Shown one piece after another: positions 15,375 through 21,898 of a stretch of DNA of 32,728 nt. The first letter of the stretch is position 1. Each line of letters opens with the position of its first letter. The notes beneath the pieces are model-generated. The model searched no databases. It was not told the DNA's origin and saw only the letters and a list, made by a program, of their open reading frames with translations. Both the position numbers and the translations under genes were made by a program. This DNA is from Deltaproteobacteria bacterium RBG_13_52_11. Lineage in GTDB: Bacteria; Desulfobacterota; B13-G15; RBG-16-54-18. Location: assembly GCA_001797745.1 (NCBI GenBank), contig MGQF01000062.1, positions 3,460-36,187 on the forward strand, in the 5' to 3' direction.

Positions 15375-16303
15375 CTGGTAAACACATACTGTGTCCCTGC
15401 GGTATTGAGGATAAACTGTTCGGGCATTTCAGAAGCAACAAAGGCAATCGCTTCGAATCCGGTGCAGTGTGCCGGGATGATATAATCAGGAGCTATTTGC
15501 TTAATATCTGATACGGTCTTCTCGATAATCTCCGGCGCCGCGTTGATAAGATGGAACCCCCCTATCACTGCGTGCACTTCTTCTATCCCCGTCAGGTGCT
15601 GCGCATGTTTCACGGTATTCACGATGCCAGCATGGGCGCAGCCGGATAGGATGACAATGCCTTTCCCTTTTACGTTGCACACCACTGCCTGCTCTCCGGG
15701 GAAATAATCTTGCTCGAAGGTGCCCCCTTTTTGAATAATAAGGTTGGGTGAATCCTGTTCATAGTCGGTGACGCGCCCTATCTTGCCGGTAAGATAACAG
15801 CCGGGTATCACTTCGACGGGTCCCCTGGCCTCCACTATCTCTGCTATACCCTGTCGTTCTATGCCCTCCTTTTCCAATCTGCCCAGATCGATCAAATCAT
15901 CGCTGCCGGGACGGCGGGAAAATCTGCGGGCAAAAACTTCCTCGCCAACGTAAAGGTGAATGCCCGGACTGGCGCGTCCGAGTATAGCTAATAATCCACT
16001 CCAGTGGTCGAAGTGGCCGTGGCTCAATCCGAAGGCGTCAACCATGCCGGGATCGATGCCGAGGAGTGCCATGTTGTTAATGATCCCAAGGGAATCCAGC
16101 CCATAATCGAACATGAAAAAGTGGGATTCCCCGTTGATAACGGTTTCCAGGTGACAGGAAAAGCCGTGTTCCGCATGGATGGAGGCGCCGGGAAAGGCCC
16201 TGAAGCGCTTCCCAATTGGTGGATCGGGCCTTAAGGCATCGTAGTAGTTGTCCGTGACAATAGTAAGTGTAAGTCCATCTACTGCTAAAGATCCTGTCCT
16301 CAT
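15371..16303 (-). CDS. Metallo-beta-lactamase-fold hydrolase
   Basis: The 310-residue protein has the metal-binding signature SHGHFDHWSGL (about residues 94-104), then LSGCAHAGIVNTV, GGFHL and IPAHCTGFEA. Together these make a complete set of ligands for a binuclear site. The pattern resembles the archaeal-type MBL proteins annotated as dihydropterin-linked phosphate synthases or as flavoprotein-free MBL hydrolases. The substrate is unknown. It overlaps both neighbours by 4 nt, so translation of fmdB-like, MBL and DUF364 genes is likely coupled. A Shine-Dalgarno (GGAGGGGG) lies at the end of the upstream gene. Confidence 0.85.
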   Translation of the reverse strand: MRTGSLAVDGLTLTIVTDNYYDALRPDPPIGKRFRAFPGASIHAEHGFSCHLETVINGESHFFMFDYGLDSLGIINNMALLGIDPGMVDAFGLSHGHFDHWSGLLAILGRASPGIHLYVGEEVFARRFSRRPGSDDLIDLGRLEKEGIERQGIAEIVEARGPVEVIPGCYLTGKIGRVTDYEQDSPNLIIQKGGTFEQDYFPGEQAVVCNVKGKGIVILSGCAHAGIVNTVKHAQHLTGIEEVHAVIGGFHLINAAPEIIEKTVSDIKQIAPDYIIPAHCTGFEAIAFVASEMPEQFILNTAGTQYVFTR

Positions 16304-16548
16304 CTTCTACAACCCCCTCCGGTTGAGCAGGGGGGGGTATCGCAGCGCTCCTCTTTGCCGCAGCAGGTCTTTCCCGCCTGTGAGCCGATACGTGAGCCAT
16401 GCATGGAGAAACTGCTTACCGACAATTTCTGCTTTAATTGTAAGCTCCCACAGTGTCTGCAACTGATCTTTGAATCTCCCTGGCCAACTCCAACGAGAAA
16501 TTCGCTTACCTTCCCGCACGCTTCACACACATATTCATAAATAGGCAT
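16300..16548 (-). CDS. FmdB-family zinc-ribbon protein
   Basis: The 82-residue protein starts with MPIYEYVCEACGKVSEFLV and has a second pair in ISCRHCGS, the CxxC...CxxC zinc ribbon of the FmdB family. The C-terminal tail is Cys-rich (KTCCGKEERCDTPPC, GGGC) and may bind a metal. FmdB was named from the formylmethanofuran dehydrogenase (Mo) regulon; its role is a putative regulator, not proven. GGGAGGTC lies just upstream of ATG 16548, and the stop overlaps the MBL gene. Confidence 0.85.
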   Translation of the reverse strand: MPIYEYVCEACGKVSEFLVGVGQGDSKISCRHCGSLQLKQKLSVSSFSMHGSRIGSQAGKTCCGKEERCDTPPCSTGGGCRR

Positions 16549-16597
16549 ATGGGACCTCCCATAAAAAGCCGATTTCTTTAAAAAGACCTTTGGTGTC

Positions 16598-17824
16598 TTA
16601 GTGATCGCACGTATTGGCGCCGGTCTGGAGAGTCCCTTTCAGGTACTGTTCGACCACCTCTTTCGGGGATTCTGCGATAGCGCCTGTTATCACCCGTATC
16701 CCCTTTTCCGCAAAAAGCTGTTGCGCACGGCTCCCCATACCCCCTGCAATGACACAATTGACGCCCTGCTGGGAGAGCCATACAGGCAGCAGTCCTGGTT
16801 CATGAGGCGGCGGGTTGACGTAGGTCTCGTTCACCACCTTGCCTTCTCCATCAGCGTCAATCAAGGCAAATGCCTCACAGTGACCGAAGTGCGCACAGAG
16901 CTTTCCTTCATATGTGGGAACTGCAAATTTCATGGTGCCCTCCTGTTGTATTTTTTTATTTTTTTCTTCTTTCTTTTCCTGCTGTTCAGGCGTTGAGGGC
17001 GGTTTTTCTGCCGTATGTATTTCCCCCTGCATGATGACAGTGGCGATGGTCTCGAACCGCTTTGCCGTTTCCGACTTTCCATAGAAATACACAGAGGGCC
17101 GGCCCTCATCGCCGCTTTTAACGATATCGGGATCAAGCGGGACCTTGCCGAGGAAGGGAACGCCGTGCTTGCGAGCAAGAGCTTCACCGCCTCCTCGGGA
17201 GAATATATCTGTTTCTTTTCCGCAGTGAGGGCAGATAAAGCCGCTCATATTCTCTATGATCCCTGCTATAGGGAGTTTGAGCTGTCTGCAAAAGGTGACG
17301 CACTTCTCCACGTCTATGATAGACACCTCCTGAGGGGTTGTCAGGATTACGGCCCTGGCTTTCTTCCCGAGGATTTGCGCGACGGAAAGGGGCTCATCTC
17401 CTGTCCCCGGAGGGCAGTCGACAACGAGATAGTCGAGCTTCCCCCAGGCGACGCGCTGGATAAACTCCCGGATCATATTGGCCTTTATAGGGCCTCTCCA
17501 GATGACGGGGTGTTCATCGTTGTCGAGGAGAAAGCCCATGGAGACGGCGTTGACGTTGGCGTAGCACTCGATGGGGAGAAATTCTTCGTTATGTATCCCC
17601 ATCTTCTTGCCGGTGAGACCGAGGAGCTTGGGGATGCTTGGGCCGTGGATATCGACATCGAGGATGCCAGACCTCAACCCCTGCAGAGAGAGGCTGAGCG
17701 TCAGGTTCACCGCCGCAGTACTCTTTCCGACACCCCCTTTGCCGGAGAGTACAATAATGATATGGTCGATATCGTCGAGCTTCTTCTGTATTGCGATGTT
17801 CTGTGCGGATTGGTCTTCTTTCAT
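16598..17824 (-). CDS. Mrp/NBP35-type P-loop ATPase fused to a C-terminal NifX-like domain
   Basis: Residues 20-265 are an Mrp (ApbC/NBP35) ATPase: deviant Walker A GKGGVGKST, DVDIHGPSIPKLLG, WRGPIKANMI, VDCPPGTGDEP, and the cluster-binding CPHCG. The usual N-terminal MIP18 (DUF59) domain is missing. Residues ~265-297 are a Glu/Lys-rich linker. From about residue 297 (MKFAVPTYEGKLCAHFGHCEAF) a NifX-like domain runs to the end. Mrp proteins carry and transfer Fe-S clusters. The same ATPase-NifX fusion is, as I recall, part of the orp (orange protein) gene set of Desulfovibrio. It overlaps the upstream ferredoxin-type ATPase by ATGA (17821-17824). Confidence 0.92.
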   Translation of the reverse strand: MKEDQSAQNIAIQKKLDDIDHIIIVLSGKGGVGKSTAAVNLTLSLSLQGLRSGILDVDIHGPSIPKLLGLTGKKMGIHNEEFLPIECYANVNAVSMGFLLDNDEHPVIWRGPIKANMIREFIQRVAWGKLDYLVVDCPPGTGDEPLSVAQILGKKARAVILTTPQEVSIIDVEKCVTFCRQLKLPIAGIIENMSGFICPHCGKETDIFSRGGGEALARKHGVPFLGKVPLDPDIVKSGDEGRPSVYFYGKSETAKRFETIATVIMQGEIHTAEKPPSTPEQQEKKEEKNKKIQQEGTMKFAVPTYEGKLCAHFGHCEAFALIDADGEGKVVNETYVNPPPHEPGLLPVWLSQQGVNCVIAGGMGSRAQQLFAEKGIRVITGAIAESPKEVVEQYLKGTLQTGANTCDH

Positions 17825-18705
17825 ATCTCCTCCAGGATCGATTGCAGTTTTGTATGAATGGCCCGGATAGCGTTGCTTGCGTCGCAGCCGGGGTTATAGT
17901 CCACGATGGCCTTCCCCGCCCTCTGCGCCTCGGTAATCGCCGTTTCGTATGGTATTTCGCCGAGAAACGTATGGTTGCCTGCGTCGCAGTACTCCTTGAT
18001 GGCAGCCAGCCAGGAAGGGTTGATGTCGCACTTATTGACCACCACGGCGGCCCTGAGGCGGAAATGGTTCGCCAGGGCGATGACACGTTCAAGGTCATGG
18101 ACCCCCGTCGGAGTCGGCTCCGTTACGACGATTGCCAGGTTCGTTCCCGTCACGGAAGAGATAACCGGACACCCGATGCCGGGCGGCCCGTCTATAATAA
18201 TAAGTCGCTTTCCCATTGACTCCGCCTCTACCCTGGCTTCGTTCCTCACTGCCGCGACAAGCTTTCCCGAGTTGTCTTCCCCCGGCAGAAGTTCTGCAAA
18301 AACAAATCGCGCGTGATTGCCTGTATCCGATACATACCAGTGGCCTGCGGTATGGGGTGAAAAATTGACGGCATGGGCCGGACAGAAGAGGTAGCAGGCG
18401 CCGCACCCCTCACAGGAAAGCTGGTCAACGATAAAATCGGATGAGATGGCCCCAAAACGGCACACGTCCCTGCATACCCCGCAGCCGGTGCAGCGTGCGA
18501 GGTCTATTGCGGCCTTCTTCCCCCCGGAGAAGGCGCTCTCTCGGATGATCCTTTCGGGCGAAAGGATCATGTGAAGATTGGCGGCGTCTACATCGCAGTC
18601 GACCATGACCTTGTCAATAAACAATGAGGCAAGGGCAGCTACGAGAGAGGTCTTACCGGTGCCGCCTTTGCCGCTTATGACAACGATCTCTTTTAACGTC
18701 TCCAT
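17821..18705 (-). CDS. MinD-type ATPase with 2x[4Fe-4S] ferredoxin insert (B)
   Basis: The 294-residue protein has the MinD/CooC deviant Walker A GKGGTGKTS at residue 11 and the Asp-rich DCDVDAANLH. It has a ferredoxin insert with two CxxCxxCxxxC motifs (CTGCGVCRDVC and CEGCGACYLFCP, about residues 72-110), then IIDGPPGIGCPVI and VVTEPTPTGVHDL. Such ATPases pair with a similar one in orp-type clusters and are thought to work together on Fe-S or mixed-metal clusters. It overlaps the Mrp-NifX gene by 4 nt and starts 6 bp after the related gene at 18712. A likely ribosome-binding site, AAAGGTGAC, precedes the ATG. Confidence 0.92.
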   Translation of the reverse strand: METLKEIVVISGKGGTGKTSLVAALASLFIDKVMVDCDVDAANLHMILSPERIIRESAFSGGKKAAIDLARCTGCGVCRDVCRFGAISSDFIVDQLSCEGCGACYLFCPAHAVNFSPHTAGHWYVSDTGNHARFVFAELLPGEDNSGKLVAAVRNEARVEAESMGKRLIIIDGPPGIGCPVISSVTGTNLAIVVTEPTPTGVHDLERVIALANHFRLRAAVVVNKCDINPSWLAAIKEYCDAGNHTFLGEIPYETAITEAQRAGKAIVDYNPGCDASNAIRAIHTKLQSILEEI

Positions 18706-18711
18706 TTCATG

Positions 18712-19575
18712 TCACCTTTGACTTGTCTGCCCCGGCAGTCTCGCGATATTGATGGTGAGGTCCACAAAATGATCGAGATAACAAGGGAGTGCGCTCAGGA
18801 TAATCTCCCCCCTCGAATAGGCCTTGGCTATCTCCCTGTCTTCAGGAAGCGTCATGAGCAGGGGGATGTTGTTTTGCGAAAGGTAGTCCCTAAGAGGCGC
18901 AAACTCCCCCTGTTCTCTGTTGATGACGACCCCCACCGGTTTATCCATGGTGAGGGCGACGGATACGGCAATCTTCAAATCGTGAAGCCCAAAGGGGGTC
19001 GGTTCGGTGACGAGGACTACCATATCCGCATCAGAGATGGTCTTTACCACGGGGCAGGATGTGCCTGGAGGGGCGTCGATGATCTTGATATACCCATCCT
19101 TATAGTATTCCTTGACTGCCCTTATAACCGGAGCGGCCATGGGCTCGCCCACAGTGAGGACCCCTTGTACAAAATCTATGTCCTGGATTGCTGTGCCCTG
19201 TTCCGTATAGCCGACTTCGCGCTCCTCCTCCCTGATGGCCCCTTCGGGACAGATTTTCACGCAGAGCCCGCAGCTGTGGCACATCTCCGGAAAGATCATG
19301 GTGGCGCTTGGGAAGTTCACGATGGCCTTGAACTGGCATTGCGCCCCGCATGCTCCACAAAACGTGCATTTGTCGAGGTCGACAGCAGGCACCATGACCT
19401 TCACCGGCTTTTTCCCGTTGTTGGCAGGCCTGAGAAAAAGATGCCCATTCGGTTCCTCTACATCACAGTCAAGGTATTGAACCTGCTGTCTGAAAGATGC
19501 CAGGTGGTAGGCGAAATTGATTGCTATGGTCGTCTTCCCCGTTCCCCCCTTGCCGCTTGCGAATGCTATCTTCAT
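18712..19575 (-). CDS. MinD-type ATPase with 2x[4Fe-4S] ferredoxin insert (A)
   Basis: The 287-residue paralogue of the next gene has the Walker A GKGGTGKTT at the N-terminus and LDCDVEEPNGHLFL. Its clusters are CTFCGACGAQC and CHSCGLCVKICP (about residues 70-115), followed by IIDAPPGTSCPV and LVTEPTPFGLHDL. Both paralogues keep all eight cluster cysteines. In orp-type loci the two proteins are encoded side by side, as here, and may form a heterodimer; that is an inference. AAGGTT precedes ATG 19575. Confidence 0.92.
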   Translation of the reverse strand: MKIAFASGKGGTGKTTIAINFAYHLASFRQQVQYLDCDVEEPNGHLFLRPANNGKKPVKVMVPAVDLDKCTFCGACGAQCQFKAIVNFPSATMIFPEMCHSCGLCVKICPEGAIREEEREVGYTEQGTAIQDIDFVQGVLTVGEPMAAPVIRAVKEYYKDGYIKIIDAPPGTSCPVVKTISDADMVVLVTEPTPFGLHDLKIAVSVALTMDKPVGVVINREQGEFAPLRDYLSQNNIPLLMTLPEDREIAKAYSRGEIILSALPCYLDHFVDLTINIARLPGQTSQR

Positions 19576-19602
19576 GTATAACCTTCCGTCTGTTCACTTC
19601 GC

Positions 19603-19833
19603 TCATGCCCGTGTCATGGGCGCGTTACACTGGGGGCACAACTGCTGGTAGCACGGGACACCCCGTTGGTGAGGCGCCCGCTGCCCACACGTAGGGCAGA
19701 CGCATTCCCCGCCTGGGCCAAGCCCTTTGCCGCCCATCCTGCCGCGTCCGCCCCCTGATCCGCGGCCCGCACCTGCACCTGCAGCACCCTGTATATTCCC
19801 TGGTCCTTTATTCCTGCCATATCCCTTCGCCAT
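19603..19833 (-). CDS. Gly-rich mini-protein with two CxxC pairs (paralogue 2)
   Basis: The 76-residue protein has a Gly-rich N-terminal half (GRGSGGGRGRMGGKGLGPGG) and a C-terminal part with CVCPTCG and CPQCNAPMTR. It has the same order and spacing as the protein at 12439. It is expected to bind zinc or an Fe-S cluster and to be flexible elsewhere. GGGAGGT is well spaced from ATG 19833. A perfect 13-bp hairpin separates it from the DUF5320 gene, so its expression may be set separately from that gene. Confidence 0.72.
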   Translation of the reverse strand: MAKGYGRNKGPGNIQGAAGAGAGRGSGGGRGRMGGKGLGPGGECVCPTCGQRAPHQRGVPCYQQLCPQCNAPMTRA

Positions 19834-19860
19834 TTTTTACCTCCCTGGGATGTTTGTCAT

Positions 19861-19890
19861 ATACGGTGAGGGCAGTAGCCCTCACCGTAT
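19861..19890. promoter_or_regulatory. Perfect 13-bp stem-loop inside the metal-cluster operon
   Basis: ATACGGTGAGGGC (19861-19873) and GCCCTCACCGTAT (19878-19890) are exact reverse complements around an AGTA loop, six bases after the DUF5320 stop. No T-tract follows on the minus strand, so it is more likely an mRNA processing or stability element, or a partial terminator, than a simple terminator. Confidence 0.6.
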
Positions 19891-19895
19891 CCCCT

Positions 19896-20267
19896 TTACT
19901 TTTCGTCCTGGAGCTTTGTGAGGCGATCTTGAATCTGTTTCAAGGCGTCCTCCATATCAGCCGCCTCTGCTTTGAGCATGTCGATTTCAGTCTCCTTGTC
20001 CATGGGGGGTGAGCCATACGGAGGCGCACCTGCCTGGGGCCACTGGAAAAACGGGTTCATGGGGGCACAGAACGGCAACCCGGTGGCGTAGAACCAGTGT
20101 CTGAAGCGAAGACCTCTTCCACTGCCCCGGCCCATTCCTGGTCCGAAATACCCCCTTCCAAAGGCTGGATTGGCATATCCCGGCATATCATATCCCGCAC
20201 AATAACCGCCCCTTCTTCCTGTCATCGACCCCATTCCCATTGGTCCTGTTCCATCTCCTCTCGGCAT
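19896..20267 (-). CDS. DUF5320-family protein
   Basis: The 123-residue protein opens with MPRGDGTGPMGMG followed by a GGYCAGY motif, the mark of DUF5320. It has a Gly/aromatic-rich middle (PAFGRGYFGPGMGRGSGRG) and ends in a heptad-like helix of ~35 residues (DKETEIDMLKAEAADMEDAL...) suited to coiled-coil pairing. Function is unknown. Such proteins commonly sit beside NifX-domain genes in anaerobes. GGGAGGT is the ribosome-binding site. It begins 18 bp after the UPF0251-NifX gene. Confidence 0.82.
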   Translation of the reverse strand: MPRGDGTGPMGMGSMTGRRGGYCAGYDMPGYANPAFGRGYFGPGMGRGSGRGLRFRHWFYATGLPFCAPMNPFFQWPQAGAPPYGSPPMDKETEIDMLKAEAADMEDALKQIQDRLTKLQDEK

Positions 20268-20285
20268 AACTCATACCTCCCTTCC

Positions 20286-21041
20286 TTACCAGTGCCCGCT
20301 TACATCGGGACCGGCCAGTTTAATAAGCTTTCCCTCCTCGAAAGCCCTGAGTGCCTCTGATACGGTCATGTTGGATGCGGTGTATACCGCGACTCCGGCA
20401 GTCTGAAGCACCCGGAATGCATTCGGCCCCAGATGGCCGCTGATGACGGTTTGTGCCCCTGCATTGACGATATTCTCGGCGCTCTGAATACCTGCCCCCT
20501 GGGGAGCATTCATGCTGACCGTGTTATCGACAACGCTGTGGGTTTTTGTTTCGGGGTCATAGATGATGATCTTTCTGCTTCTCCCGAACCTTTCGTCTAC
20601 CTTACCCTCTAAAGTCCCATCGACACTCGTTACCGCAATCTTCATTATCCCTCCTTGTTGGGTGAGTACGCCCTTCCCCTTTTGTTGCATACCTTTTCCC
20701 CAGCCATGCCGACACTTATGGCGCCAGCCGCAGGGGGGAATATTGTTCGCGTCCACAATGACATTTCCCCCTTCGATCCTCAGCGCCTTGCCGTTTACGA
20801 CGGCATCGGCCATCTTTTCATGGGCCGATAAAAGGAGACGGTGAAACGTGGGTTGAGAGACATTCATCTGCCTTGCGGCCTCCTCCTGGGGTAAGCCGAG
20901 GAGGTTTTTGAGACGGATCGCCTCCAATTCATCATGCTGGATGACGACCTCCTCCAATTCTGCCAGCCTTACGCCTGCGGGCTTAAAGTACGTCACACTG
21001 GGGAGAAAACCTATGTTTCGTCTGCATCTTGGACGCGTCAT
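20286..21041 (-). CDS. UPF0251 (DUF134) DNA-binding protein fused to a NifX-like domain
   Basis: Residues 1-95 match UPF0251: MTRPRCRRNIG, then YFKPAGVRLAELEEVVI, then the helix-turn-helix GLPQEEAARQMNVSQPTFHRLL. A short Cys/His linker (PPCGWRHKCRHGW) and a Gln/Lys-rich spacer follow. From about residue 133 (MKIAVTSVDGTLEGKVDERFGRSR) a NifX-type domain runs to the end. The likely job is a transcription regulator that reads metal or cofactor status through NifX and controls its own operon. It is the first gene of the minus-strand train and lies directly under a promoter containing a long palindrome. Confidence 0.88.
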   Translation of the reverse strand: MTRPRCRRNIGFLPSVTYFKPAGVRLAELEEVVIQHDELEAIRLKNLLGLPQEEAARQMNVSQPTFHRLLLSAHEKMADAVVNGKALRIEGGNVIVDANNIPPCGWRHKCRHGWGKGMQQKGKGVLTQQGGIMKIAVTSVDGTLEGKVDERFGRSRKIIIYDPETKTHSVVDNTVSMNAPQGAGIQSAENIVNAGAQTVISGHLGPNAFRVLQTAGVAVYTASNMTVSEALRAFEEGKLIKLAGPDVSGHW

Positions 21042-21091
21042 GTTTCAATTACTTTCAGATAAAGCGCATAAAAACAATAAGATACAAATAT

Positions 21092-21115
21092 TATAATGAA
21101 TATATATTCATAATA
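21092..21115. promoter_or_regulatory. Palindromic operator over the -10 box
   Basis: ATGAATATATATTCAT (21096-21111) is a perfect 16-bp palindrome. With one mismatched pair the symmetry extends to 24 bp (21092-21115). It covers the -10 box and predicted start, so a dimer bound here would repress. The UPF0251-NifX protein is the obvious candidate. Confidence 0.6.
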
Positions 21116-21127
21116 GAATTTTGTCAA
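21099..21127 (-). promoter_or_regulatory. Strong sigma70-type promoter of the metal-cluster operon
   Basis: On the minus strand a perfect TTGACA (21127-21122) is followed by exactly 17 nt and TATATT (21104-21099). The predicted start is near 21092, giving a leader of about 50 nt. A second TTATAAT-like tract lies downstream. Confidence 0.7.
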
Positions 21128-21299
21128 GGGGAAAGCCCCAGTTTCTTGGTCTTCTGTACAAAAAATGCTATATAGGGGATGTTGGTTCTAAAACACCTTG
21201 ACGGAATTGTCTTACAGGGGTAAAAAAGTTGTTCTGAAACGAGCAAGTAACGGTGCTGAAAGATTTTGGTTTACTCAGAAAATAGCCACCAATATCTCT

Positions 21300-21388
21300 T
21301 CTCCCCTGGGGGAGAGGATGTAAGGTGAGGGGGAAAGCCATAATTATAACCACCCTCACCCCGGCCCTCTCCCGCCAGCGGGAGAGGG
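21300..21388. repeat. MITE-like element with nested inverted repeats
   Basis: Three symmetrical parts occur: TCTCCCC/GGGGAGA (21300-21315); GGTGAGGG (21324-21331) with CCCTCACC (21353-21360); and CCCTCTCCCGC/GCGGGAGAGGG (21365-21388, perfect 11-bp stem). A degenerate relative lies at about 2848-2930. The element has no coding capacity. Similar G/C-rich elements with CCCTCACC...GGTGAGGG arms are widespread, as I recall. Confidence 0.65.
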
Positions 21389-21430
21389 GGATATAGCGGA
21401 TTTGCATCATTCGTGGGTAACGAAACCGCC

Positions 21431-21898
21431 ATGGGAAATTATGAAGAAAAAGCAGGTATGAAGCGGCCATCCATCAGGGTTGACAGAGACGGCCTGTGGT
21501 ACTTCCAGGGGAGGGAGATCATCCGCAAGGATATCCTCTCCCTCTTTTATGACTCTCTCCACCTCGACGAGGAAGGGTATTATATAGAGATCAACGGAGA
21601 GCGCGAATACCTGGAGGTGGAGGATACGGTGTTTTTAGTGCAGGGGGCGGAGCTGGTCAGGGAGGAGGCCTTCCTCATCCGCCTCAACGACGGCACCCAG
21701 GAGCAATTAGATCTTGATACCCTGCGCATAACAAAGGAGAACGTTCCCTACTGCCTAGTCAAGGAGGGAAGGTTCCCTGCCCGTTTTTTGCGCCTCCCCT
21801 TTTACCAGGTGGCCCAACACGCCCAGCACGATGAGGATACTGATGAATACTTCCTCCTGCTCAACGGGAGGAAGTACCCCTTGCAACGGGCCTCATAG
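21431..21898 (+). CDS. DUF1285-like protein
   Basis: The protein of about 155 residues has the DUF1285 pattern: SIRVDRDGLWYFQGREI, then LHLDEEGYYIEINGERE, YLEVEDTVFLV, and near the end a domain with LVKEGRFPARFLRLPFYQVAQH. It is soluble; no function is established. The start is uncertain: GTG 21413 lies inside sequence shared with the repeat at 2900, ATG 21431 has no ribosome-binding site, and ATG 21458 (MKRPSIRVD) is closest to where family members start. It converges on comEC and overlaps its end by 6 bp. Confidence 0.7.
   Translation: MGNYEEKAGMKRPSIRVDRDGLWYFQGREIIRKDILSLFYDSLHLDEEGYYIEINGEREYLEVEDTVFLVQGAELVREEAFLIRLNDGTQEQLDLDTLRITKENVPYCLVKEGRFPARFLRLPFYQVAQHAQHDEDTDEYFLLLNGRKYPLQRAS

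Larger units (their letters stand above)
21042..21430. other. 389-bp divergent region between the metal operon and the DUF1285 gene
   Basis: It holds the operon promoter and operator (21092-21127), then a 170-bp stretch with no recognised signal, then the MITE-like element. No plus-strand promoter for the next gene was recognised. Confidence 0.5.

Noticed and set aside
17015-17857. A 280-codon plus-strand open frame
   Set aside because: It is opposite the Mrp-NifX ATPase and has no recognisable motif or ribosome-binding site.
18709-19581. A 290-codon plus-strand open frame
   Set aside because: It lies opposite a MinD/ferredoxin ATPase with all expected motifs. The plus translation shows no family pattern and is a GC-driven shadow.
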